Shown here in pieces: positions 55,628 to 64,000 of a stretch of DNA of 64,000 nt. Both the position numbers and the translations under genes were made by a program. Source of the DNA: Silurus meridionalis (taxonomy: Eukaryota > Chordata > Actinopteri > Siluriformes > Siluridae). The notes beneath the pieces were generated by a model. The model was given only the letters and a program-made list of their open reading frames with translations, was not told the origin of the DNA and did no database searches. Numbering within the stretch: position 1 is the stretch's first letter; each line of letters begins with the position of its first letter. Where the stretch lies: the NCBI RefSeq assembly GCF_014805685.1, contig NC_060887.1, positions 38,155,168 to 38,219,167 on the forward strand, read 5' to 3'.

Positions 55628-57593
55628 TTATATTTGTATCTATTTATGAAATTTGTACATTCTGTTTTTATTTACATTTTACACAGTGTCTGAAGCTATT
55701 TTTTTTTTCTTATTAACTCATTAATTATGCTAAGCCAGTCATTATCTTCAGATTTTTTTTCAGATTTTATATTAAGCTAACAGTCTGATATAGACTGCTA
55801 TTCAGTATTCTTAGCATGTTTATTTCCTACACATCTATTCACTACACTAAGCTAGCATCTTCTTATAGACTTTCACTATGTAAAATAACAATAATCCAAA
55901 AACTTCCTTTGCTTCCTGTAGACCTCCATTTATTATGCTTAGCGAACCATTTTATAGCCACTCATTCCTTATGCTAAGTGAACTGTTTCCTATAGATCTA
56001 GGGTCATTATGCTGAGCTAACTGTTTCTTATTGAATTTTACTGAGTAGTTAAAGCGTTCTATAGACGTCTGTGTATTCTGCTAAGCCAAACCTTACTCAA
56101 CATGTCTTTATTATGCTAACTGGTTAACCAAGCAAACCAACACCGACTGATCAACTCAGCACTAAAACTACAACTCTCACTAGGGTCCTACAACATGTTT
56201 CATTATCTCTTTAAAACCCTCCTTCAATATATTTTACTTCCTTTCCCTTCAAAATCATGAGGGTGAGGTGTAATTGTGGAGTCTCTGTAGGCCCGGAGCA
56301 GGTAATGGGAGAGGAAATAAGTCTATATGAAGGATTTATGGAGGATTTGCAGGAGCTTCCTTTTCAAAGAGGAGGTATGGAGCTTATTAAGGCGCAGTCA
56401 GAAGCTCCTCTGGGGTGGAACGGGAGCCTAGTCCGCTTCTCTCTCTGTACCGGTTGAATCATCCTCGATCTCGGGTGATTTAATATGGCAGACCTTTCCT
56501 CCAGGCTAATTCCGTTCACCGCAGCATTTCAGACGCTCCCCTCTCAAAGAGTTCAGATCGCTTTCAATGACAGTCACTCGGTTATTAAAGTCATTATAAC
56601 ACAGTGCTGAGGGATTTTTTAATCTGATTGGTTGGAAGGTGTTGATTAGTTTTCTGTAAGAGCAGCTTTGATAGAAGAGAAGGTTTATATTAATGCTGAT
56701 TTTTATTTAATATTAATGGAAGAAGTCTCCAGTTCCAGTCCAGCAGATTCCACCAATCCTGTAGTTTATTTAATATTAATGGAAGAAGTCTCCAGTTCCA
56801 GTTTAGCAGATTCCACAGGTCCTGTAGTTTATTTAATGGAGGGAGTATCCAGTGGCTGTCCAGAGTCCACAGGTCACATACAGGGAGTGCAGAATTATTA
56901 GGCAAATGAGTATTTTGACCACATCATCCTCGTTATGCATGTTGTCTTACTCCAAGCTGTATAGGCTGGAAAGCCTACTACCAATTAAGCATATTAGGTG
57001 ATGTGCATCTCTGTAATGAGAAGGGTGTGGTCTAATGACATCAACACCCTATATCAGGTGTGCATAATTATTAGGCAACTTCCTTTCCTTTGGCAAAATG
57101 GGTCAAAAGAAGGACTTGACAGGCTCAGAAAAGTCAAAAATAGTGAGATATATTGCAGAGGATGCAGCAGTCTTAAAATAGCCAAGCTTCTGAGCGTGAT
57201 CATCGAACAATCAAGCGTTTCATTCAAAATAGTCGACAGGGTCGCAAGAAGCGTGTGGAAAAACCAAGGCGCAAAATAACTGCCCGTGAACTGAGAAAAG
57301 TCAAGCGTGCAGCTGCCAAGATGCCACTTGCCACCAGTTTGGCCATATTTCAGAGCTGCAACATCACTGGGTGCCCAAAAGCACAAGGTGTGCAATACTC
57401 AGAGACATGGCCAAGGTAAGAAAGGCAGAAAGTCGACCACCACTGAACAAGACACACAAGCTGAAACGTCAAGACTGGGCCAAGAAATATCTCAAGACTG
57501 ATTTTTCTAAGGTTTTATGGACTGATGAAATGAGAGTGAGTCTTGATGGGCCAGATGGATGGGCCCGTGGCTGGATTGGTAAAGGGCAGAGAG
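55626..57593. repeat. Direct tandem duplication, copy 2 (1968 bp)
   Basis: Offset 1971 bp from copy 1. Differences noticed: G-run length changes at about 54317/56285-56310, 54441/56411, 54451/56421, 54463/56432 and 55050/57022, plus substitutions in 'ctatttttat' versus 'ctgtttttat' and 'tagacttctg' versus 'tagacgtctg'. A 2-bp CT microhomology sits at the junction. Confidence 0.95.
56702..56877. repeat. 63-bp minisatellite, left arm (copy 2)
   Basis: Same units as 54733-54908; directly precedes the intact DD37E element. Confidence 0.9.
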
Positions 57594-58432
57594 CTCCAGT
57601 CCGACTCAGACGCCAGCAAGGTGGAGGTGGAGTACTGGTTTGGGCTGGTATCATCAAAGATGAGCTTGTGGGGCCTTTTCGGGTTGAGGATGGAGTCAAG
57701 CTGAACTCCCAGTCCTACTGCCAGTTTCTGGAAGACACCTTCTTCAAGCAGTGGTACAGGAAGAAGTCTGCATCCTTCAAGAAAAACATGATTTTCATGC
57801 AGGACAATGCTCCATCACACACGCCCAAGTACTCCACAGCGTGGCTGGCAAGAAAGGGTATAAAAGAAGAAAATCTAATGATATGGCCTCCTTGTTCACC
57901 TGATCTGAACCCCATTGAGAACCTGTGGTCCATCATCAAATGTGCGATTTACAAGGAGGAAAACAGTACACCTCTGAACAGTGTCTGGGAGGCTGTGGTT
58001 GCTGCTGCACGCAATGTTGATGGTGAACAGATCAAAACACTGACAGAATCCATGGATGGCAGGCTTTTGAGTGTCCTTGCAAAGAAAGGTGGCTATATTG
58101 GTCACTGATTTGTTTTTGTTTGGTTTTTGAATGTCAGAAATGTATATTTGTGAATGTTGAGATGTTATATTGGTTTCACTGGTAAAATAAATAATTGAAA
58201 TGGGTATGAATTTGTTTTTGTTGTTGCCTAATAATTATGCACAGTAATAGTCACCTGCACACACAGATATCCCCCTAAAATAGCTAAAACTAAAAACTAC
58301 TTCCAAAAATATTCAGCTTTGATATTAATGAGTTTTTTGTGTTCATTGAGAACATGGTTGTTGTTCAAATTAAATCCTCAAATAAAATTAATCCTCAAAA
58401 ATACAACTTGCCTAATAATTCTGCACTCCCTG
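56881..58432 (+). mobile_element. Tc1-like DD37E transposon, 1552 bp, both ends present
   Basis: Terminal inverted repeats CAGGGAGTGCAGAATTATTA with GGCAA, flanked by TA (56879-56880 and 58433-58434). A second, inner copy of the binding motif 'gcataattattaggcaac' lies about 180 bp in from each end (57061-57078 and, inverted, about 58225-58243). This gives an IR/DR layout. The central gene is a transposase with a damaged N-terminus. The insertion site is inside a 63-bp minisatellite. Confidence 0.95.
57098..58108 (+). pseudogene. DD37E Tc1-like transposase, N-terminal frameshifts
   Basis: The natural start is ATG at 57098 (MGQKKDLTGSEKSKIVRYIA). Small indels before 57371 break the helix-turn-helix domain into three frames: LKIAKLLSVIIEQSS in one, RKKRVEKPRRKITARELRK in another. 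From 57371 a 245-codon frame is intact to the stop at 58106-58108. It holds the complete catalytic core: Asp in LWTDEMRV, Asp in MQDNAPSHT, Glu in [11 protein letters not shown] count 37 residues between the second Asp and the Glu, against 34 in the Tc1 at 9023. DD37E Tc1-like elements (TRT group) are known in vertebrates; assignment to that group is inferred. If translated from the internal Met the product would lack DNA binding. Confidence 0.93.
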
Positions 58433-58434
58433 TA

Positions 58435-58860
58435 CTGTAGTGTATCAAGTAGAAGAAGTTTAGAGACTATATGTTAACTGGGTATTTCATAATCATGGAA
58501 CGAGTCTCCAGTGTCATCAGGAGTCCACAGGTCATGTGGTTTATTTAATGCTTCATGGAAGGAGTCTCCAGTGCCAAACCAGAGTCCACAGGTCCTGTAG
58601 ATTATTTACAATAAATGGAAGGAGCCTCCATTGCTAGTTGAGCATATTCCACAGGTTCTGTAGTTTATTTAATAATAATAGAAGGAGACTCCAGTGGCAG
58701 TCAAGAGTCCACAGATCATGTGTTTTATTTAATGTTTATGGAAGGAGTCTCCAGTACCAGTCAAGAGTCCATGGGTCATGTGGTCTATATTAATGCTTTT
58801 GAGAGGAGTCTCCCGTGCCAATCAGGAGTCCACAGGTCATGTGGTATAATGTTGCTGATC
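58435..58860. repeat. 60-63-bp minisatellite, right arm
   Basis: About six units of 'atggaaggagtctccagtgcc' with 'agagtccacaggtcatgtgg' and 'tttatttaatg'. Continuation of the left arm across the transposon. Confidence 0.9.
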
Positions 58861-59464
58861 ATTATTGACAGCAATTATAGAGGAAATATATATGATATGC
58901 ACCATCCAAATTAGCAAAAAACTTACAGCTAGAGCACAGACAACAGAGCGACAGAGATAAATTTTATTTATCCATTTTTTTTAGAGCAAACTGAAAAAGT
59001 AGGTAATTCAGAAGCTCTCCAGCTGCGTGGCACGCTCACTCCTGCGTGTTTGCCTGCTAATCCTTTTAGCGCGATCTGTGATTGAAGTGGAGGAGAGAAA
59101 CACCTGTTGGTGTCCAATTTAGGAAAGAGAGATGGATAATGTCTACACAGTGAAATTTGCATGATGCATGTAGATTACACAGCGAGGGGATCGGCGACGT
59201 ACATGAGCCGTTCCATAAGTGCGCCTAATTAGGCAACGGATTTTAAAAAGCCTTTTGGGTTATTTTCGAATTTGAAACTGGAGACTGGTAGGAGCTCAGA
59301 CGTCACGAGGAACGACTGCTGTCTGGTGTGCCATAGATCAGGTGTAGAAACTTACTTCAGGATAAAAGAACAAAGGTCTCGACTCAAGTTGATTTTATTT
59401 ATTCCTTATTGTTAAAGATGAGAAACAACAACCATCAGTATGCAAGGCACCTGGCCAGAAGATT
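58861..59464. other. No gene recognised
   Basis: Non-repetitive; 59160-59300 ('gcctaattaggcaacgg') is mid-G+C and could be conserved non-coding DNA. Confidence 0.4.
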
Positions 59465-59770
59465 GGTATGTGCTTCTTTTGAACATTTCATTCCACATTT
59501 AGTCCTTTTTTGATTCTATAATAACCTCCACTCTTCTGGGAAGATGGTCCACTAGATAACTAGATGAGGTGAGGAGGCCTAGAGCCTGGAGTGCGGTCAG
59601 CCTTCACATTCATCCCAATAGTTTTGAGGAGATCTATAGCAGGAGATCTTCCACTCCAACCCATGTAAACCATGCACAGGGGTTGTATTGTCATGCTGGA
59701 ACAGGTTTGGCTCTCCTAGTTCATTCTTGTTATCTGGACTTCTATCTGGTTGGATCAGAAATTTTCCAAG
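59465..59770 (-). pseudogene. Tc1-A relic, left part
   Basis: Antisense order: 'tgcttcttttgaacatttc', 'ccactcttctgggaagatgg', 'gaggtgaggaggcctagag', 'catcccaatagttttgagg', 'gagatcttccactccaacc', 'tgtcatgctggaacagg'. It stops at about 59770 and appears to resume at 60235. Confidence 0.65.
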
Positions 59771-60234
59771 CAGCTCCTTCGGTCTGAGGGAAGTTTATAG
59801 GGGTTGAGGATCCTCCCTCCATGGAAAGCCTTGGTAAGGGACGAGGAGCAGGTGAGGGTGGGAAGGGAAGTGTACCCCAGAGAATAAGGGGGAGCATATG
59901 AATAAAAAAGCAGCATGGAAAATAGGAGACAGGTTGAAAAACGGAGCTTAACCTCTGTTGAGAGACGGATTCTCCACCTGGACATAGATGGCGTCCTTTA
60001 CCCCTCACTCAATAGGTCTTACCTGTCCAATATGGGTACCTTTTCAACCCCAAAAGAGTCCTTTATCCTTCAGATGCAAGTATACAGTACAGCTGATACT
60101 GGTCCTGAGGTGTTGCTCCTTCTATTTTGGTACAACCTCCTATGTAGTGGTTGTTTTGTCTCTCAATTTAGAGCTCTGAACACTCTTTTTCCTGCACTGA
60201 ACTGCGTAAAAAAACCCCTCCTCTTGTGTTTTGG
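59771..60234. other. ~465-bp insert splitting a Tc1-A copy
   Basis: Sequence absent from other family copies. The plus-strand 110-codon frame and minus 88- and 76-codon frames show no motif. No clear terminal repeats or target duplication seen. Confidence 0.4.
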
Positions 60235-60355
60235 TGTCCTTCACTAGACAATTTTATGCTCCTGCATAACTGAACAACTGTGTGCCTCCATAACAGTTTG
60301 GAGAAGATCCACATATGGCTGGAAAGTTCAGGTGTCCCAATATTTTTATTCCTAT
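60235..60355 (-). mobile_element. Tc1-A relic, right part
   Basis: 'atgctcctgcataactgaac', 'cagtttggagaagatccacatatggc' and the end 'ttcaggtgtcccaatattttt'. Confidence 0.65.
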
Positions 60356-61629
60356 AGTACATTTACTTGTTATCACAGGCATGAGAGCTCCTGTACTGTA
60401 CATGTGCACTATGCTAATTTCAAACATCATGCTAGGCTAATCGGTCAACCACAGACTTTAAATAAACTGTCCAACTTTTTTTTACCCCTAGACACGAGGT
60501 GTGAGGAAGAAAAAAAAAGGATAGACGTTCCATCGGATTGTCATTCATAAGGTGAAGCTTAGCTAAGCAGCTAATCCTCAAGCTGAACATGAGGAGAGGA
60601 AAATTGACTTGATTAATTCAGCAGACTGTGGATAAGCAGAGCCTGCTGAAGAGCTGCTTTAAGCTGACTGATGGACCGACGGCCCTGAGGAGAGGAACGC
60701 TGGGGTATAAGGGATATAACCGGAGAAGCTTTTTCTGACTCCTTTAATGCATTTTATTTTAAACTGAATGGAAATGATGAGAAAGAAAATTGAGGGGAAA
60801 AAATAGAAATGAGCAGCGAATCAATAACACATGATCGAAACATTGCTTTGGTTAAAGTCCGAAATACAATCTGCTAAAAAAACAGCTTTGTGCTAATATT
60901 CGAACTTCTCGCTCATTTCGAACTCTGGTGCTACATACGTTTATGAATTCACACAGTTTTTGTTAATAATCTACAAAAGAAACCCAAAGTATGAAGCCGA
61001 TTTTTCAGTGACACAGCCTTCAAATAGCTCGACAGACGCCACATCCTGCCCCTGACTCGGCTCGGAACGCAGATCGATGCCGAGTTCCCCGAGCCGACCT
61101 ACGCTCGTGACATTTTGAACCCGAATGTACAAGGTTTCAACCACAAAACGGTTCGACGGAGAGTTAATCTATTGCGACTCATGCTGTTTTGACATGGAAG
61201 GGCCAACCCCCGGCCGGTCAGGTGGGCCATTGATTTCGGGTTTGGTTTTCCAAATAAACCAAAGGGCAAAAGAGGCTGAATAAACAAGCAAGCAATCTTC
61301 TGACATTCTTCTAGATATAGACATCGGAGCGCTAATCGTTAACGCTAGCACTGGACAGTCGGACACACTCTGATTTGACTAAAATTTAGCTGACAAAAAC
61401 CTTTTTTTGTTTCAGAATGTAAAACATTACTGTGCATTTTTATTTTCACAGCTTTCTCCATAGCTTACAAAAGAAATGAATTCCAAACTTCAAGTTCTAT
61501 TAACAGGGAACAGTGGTGTTCTTTTCTGTTTTCTGGACCTGCTTGACCCATCTTGGGGTTCTTTTCAAATGGAGACTTTTTACTTCTGCTCAACATGAAT
61601 AGCTTAGAAATACAATATTTACTCCTCAC
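60356..61629. other. About 1.3 kb without recognisable genes
   Basis: Non-tandem. 61010-61330 is G+C-richer and contains overlapping 62-65-codon frames on minus without motifs. Confidence 0.4.
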
Positions 61630-61985
61630 TGTTATAACAACCTCCACTCGTGTGGGAAGATGTTCCACTAGATCTTGTGGAGATTTGTAGTACCAGGAGG
61701 TTAGTAAGTCAGGTACTGATGTAGGTAAGGTGAGGAGGGTCAACATTCAAACTCACCTCAAAGATGTTCACTAGGGTTGGAGCTCTATAGCAGAAGATCT
61801 TCCACTCTAGCCCATGTAAAGCAGATCTTCATGGAGCTGAAGATCTGCTTTACATGGAGCAGGTTTGGAAGATCTGCTTCATGCTGGAGCAGGTTTGGGC
61901 CTCCTTGTTCAAGCGAAAGGAAAATGTCATGCTACTGCATACAACGACGTCCAACACAATTTTGTGTCTTTAAAGATTTTTGGAT
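61630..61985 (-). pseudogene. Tc1-A transposase relic, truncated by a LINE
   Basis: The minus strand here gives the best-preserved reading of this family: LTLPTSVPDLLTSWYY, then LVEHLPTRVEVVIT, matching the PTSVPDLTNAL...LVESLPRRVEVII pattern of Tc1 C-termini. A local duplication of 'gatctgctt' plus 'atggagc' is at 61825-61890. The right end is missing because LINE sequence starts at about 61990. Confidence 0.75.
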
Positions 61986-61995
61986 CTTTCTGAAG

Positions 61996-63000
61996 GAAGA
62001 GTACAGTAAGAGTGTAGTGGAGGTGAAGAGAGTTTCTGATAGGGTGATGATCGTGAAGGTGGAAGTTGAAGGATGATGATAAATGTCATCAGTGCCTATG
62101 CTCCACAAGTTGGCTGTGAGATGGAGGAGAAGGAAAGATTCTGGAGTGAATTAGATGAAGTGGTAGATGGTGTATCTAGGAAAGAACGGTTAGTGATTGG
62201 GGCGGACTTTAATGGGCATGTGGGTGAAGGGAACAGAGGTGATGAGGAGGTGATGGGTAGGTATGGTTTTAAGGAGAGGAATGTGGAAGGGCAGATGGTG
62301 GTAGATTTTGCTAAAAGGATGGAAATGGCAGTGGTGAACACTTATTTTAAAAAGAAGGAGGATCATAGGGTGACGATAAGAGTGGAGGAAGGTGCACACA
62401 GGTGGACTATGTGCTATGCAGGAGATGCAACCTGAAGGAGATTGGCGACTGTAAGGTGTTGGCAGGGGACAGTGTAGCTAGACAGCATAGGATGGTGGTC
62501 TGTAGGATGGTTTTGGAGGCGAGGATGAAGAGGAGGAGAGTGAGGACTGAAAGAAGAATAAGATGGTGGAAACTGAAGGAGGAAGAGTGTAGTGTGAGGT
62601 TCAGGGAAGAGGTCAGAGAGGCTCAGTGGTGTTAAGGAGGTGTTGGATGATTGGGCAACTACTGCAGGAGTGATGAGGAGGCAGCTAGAAAAGTACTTGG
62701 TGTGACATCTGGAAATAGAAAGGAAGACAAGGAGACGTGGTGGTGGAATGAGGAAGTGCAGGAGAGCATAAGGAGAAAGAGGTTGGCAAAACAGAAGTGG
62801 GATAGACAGAGTGATGAGAAAAGTAGGCAGGAGTACAAGGAGATGCGGCAGCAGGTTAAGAGGATGTGGCGAAAGCCAAGGAAAAGGCATATGAGGAGCT
62901 GTATGAGAGGTTGGACACTAAGGAAGGAGAAAAGGATTTGTACCGATTGGCCAGGCAGAGGGACCGAGCTGGAAAGGATGTACTGCAAGTTAGAGCAGTA
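61996..63000 (+). pseudogene. LINE endonuclease domain and linker, frameshifted
   Basis: Reads KSVVEVKRVSDRVMIVKVEV; a frame change near 62072 leads to MINVISAYAPQVGCEMEEKE and RLVIGADFNGHVGEGNRGDE, the GADFN motif of the exonuclease/endonuclease family. Another change near 62400 gives DYVLCRRCNLKEIGDC and ARQHRMVVCRMV (QHRMVV holds the conserved His of the domain end, normally SDHR-like). Further shifts near 62632 and 62880 precede the linker: EDKETWWWNEEVQESIRRKR and RQEYKEMRQQVKRM. Five or so indels in 1 kb show an old copy. Confidence 0.85.
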
Positions 63001-63017
63001 AAGGATGGAGAGGAAAT

Positions 63018-64000
63018 GTGTTGACTAGTGAGGAGAGTGTGTTGAGAAGGTGGAGGGAGTATTTTGAGCAGCTGATGAATGAGGAAAATCAGAGAGAGAG
63101 AAGGTTGGATGATGTGGAGATGGTGAAGCAGGATGTAGATAAGATTAGTAAGGAGGAAGTGAGAGCAGCGATTAAGAGGATGAAGAGTGGAAAGTCGGTT
63201 GGACCAGATGACATACCGTGGAAGCGTGAGATGTTTAGGAGAGATGGCAGTGGGGTTTTGACCAGATTGTTTAACAGGATTTTGGAAGGTGAGAAGATGC
63301 CTGAGGAATGGAGAAAGAGTGTGCTGGTACCGATCTTTAAGCATAAAGGAGATGTGCAGACCTGCAGTAACTACAGGGGTATTAAGTTGATCAGTCACAC
63401 CATGAAGTTATGGGAAAGAGTAGTGGAAGCCAGGCTGAGAGAAGAGGTGACCATCTGTGAGCAACAGTATGGTTTCATGCCGAGGAAGAGCACCACAGAT
63501 GCCATATTTGCTTTGAGAATGTTGATGGAGAAGTATAGAGAAGGACAGAAGGAATTGCATTGTGTATTTGTGGATTTAGAGAAGGCGTACGACAGGGTGC
63601 CAAGAGAGGAGTTGTGGTACTGTATGAGGAAGTCAGGTGTGTCGGAGAAGTATGTAAGGGTGGTGCAGGACATGTATGAGGACAGTGTGACGGCAGTGAA
63701 GTGTGCAGTAGGTACGACAGACTGGTTTAGAGTGAAGGTTGGACTGCATCAAGGATCGGCCCTGAGCCCTTTCCTGTTTGCAGTGGTGATGGACAGGTTG
63801 ACGGACGAGGTCAGACAGGAGTCTCCTGGACTATGATGTTTATGGATGATATTGTGATTTGTTGTGAGAGTAGGGAGCAGGTTGAGAAGAGCCTGGAGAG
63901 GTGGAGATATGCACTGGAGAGAAGGGGAATGAAACTCAGTAGGAGTAAGACAGAGTACATGTGTGTGAATGAGAGGGAGGGCAGTGGAGTGGTGCGGTTG
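63018..64000 (+). pseudogene. LINE reverse transcriptase, partial at window end
   Basis: A 272-codon frame (63018-63836) includes EEVRAAIKRMKSGKSVGPDD, EEWRKSVLVPIFKHKGDV, SNYRGIKLISHTMKLWERVV, CVFVDLEKAYDRVPREELW (motif A, catalytic Asp in VDLEKAYD) and LHQGSALSPFLFAVVMD (motif B). A one-base frameshift near 63833 separates the next part: MMFMDDIVICCESREQVEK (motif C, the DD pair retained, the preceding residue Met where Ala is usual) and MKLSRSKTEYMCVNERE. The reading is cut by the window edge. Only one frameshift in nearly 1 kb contrasts with the damaged endonuclease. Confidence 0.93.

Larger units (their letters stand above)
61990..64000 (+). mobile_element. 5'-truncated LINE (non-LTR retrotransposon), runs off the window
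   Basis: Contains most of an apurinic-type endonuclease domain followed by a linker and reverse transcriptase on plus. The 5' end is missing and adjoins Tc1-A sequence, as expected from incomplete target-primed reverse transcription. Two 3' ends of the same family are at 49285-49650 and 50372-50570. I suspect an RTE-type or related clade; not certain. Confidence 0.88.

Overview
This window looks like non-coding DNA from a teleost fish nuclear genome. I recognise no host protein-coding exon, rRNA or tRNA gene. The evidence for a fish is the mix of repeats: many Tc1/mariner relics, a DIRS-type retrotransposon relic, tRNA-headed SINEs, a non-LTR retrotransposon with an endonuclease plus reverse transcriptase, dozens of long (CA)n/(GT)n arrays, and many degenerate minisatellites. 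A catfish-like lineage (Siluriformes) is a guess from repeat flavour only.

Layout. 0-8.6 kb: Tc1 relics, a 1-kb AACT array with a 106-bp higher-order period, a ~53-bp minisatellite, a 0.9-kb hexamer-derived array and the 3' end of a Tc1/mariner element. 8.66-10.26 kb: a structurally complete 1601-bp Tc1 element (DD34E) with ~203-bp inverted repeats but a frameshifted transposase. 11.4-12.1 kb: a GT-rich block. 12.9-14.9 kb: a decayed DIRS-like element (gag, RNase H and tyrosine recombinase pieces) carrying a 175-bp MITE made from the ends of the 8.66-kb type of Tc1 element. 15-21 kb: 30-bp and ~35-bp minisatellites, microsatellites and Tc1 fragments. 22-24 kb: SINEs, a mariner relic and a LINE reverse-transcriptase tail. 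24.7-25.6 kb: a 51-bp minisatellite with a 306-bp higher-order repeat. 26.9-33.7 kb: Tc1 relics, a candidate 374-bp MITE and a further Tc1 relic with its right terminal repeat. 34.5-42.7 kb: several blocks of one related 'gatcagtccatgattt' minisatellite. 43-45.8 kb: microsatellites and a 1.8-kb array related to one at 27.8 kb. 46.9-48.4 kb: a 17-bp/51-bp array. 48.5 kb: a 397-bp mariner MITE. 49.3-52.4 kb: two LINE 3' ends facing each other, a (GA)n/(GATA)n block, and a Tc1 relic containing two SINE insertions. 53-58.4 kb: a ~1.97-kb direct tandem duplication ending inside a 1552-bp DD37E Tc1-like element. 59.5-62 kb: more Tc1 relics. 62-64 kb: a 5'-truncated LINE running off the window end.

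The genes here do not cooperate in a pathway; all recognisable coding sequence belongs to decayed mobile elements. The most informative features are structural: nested insertions that order events in time, a near-identical tandem duplication whose differences sit mostly in G runs (recent event or assembly artefact), and in-frame tandem arrays that create long but probably meaningless reading frames. Stretches without repeats hold nothing I can name; a few are G+C-richer and non-repetitive and could be conserved non-coding elements.
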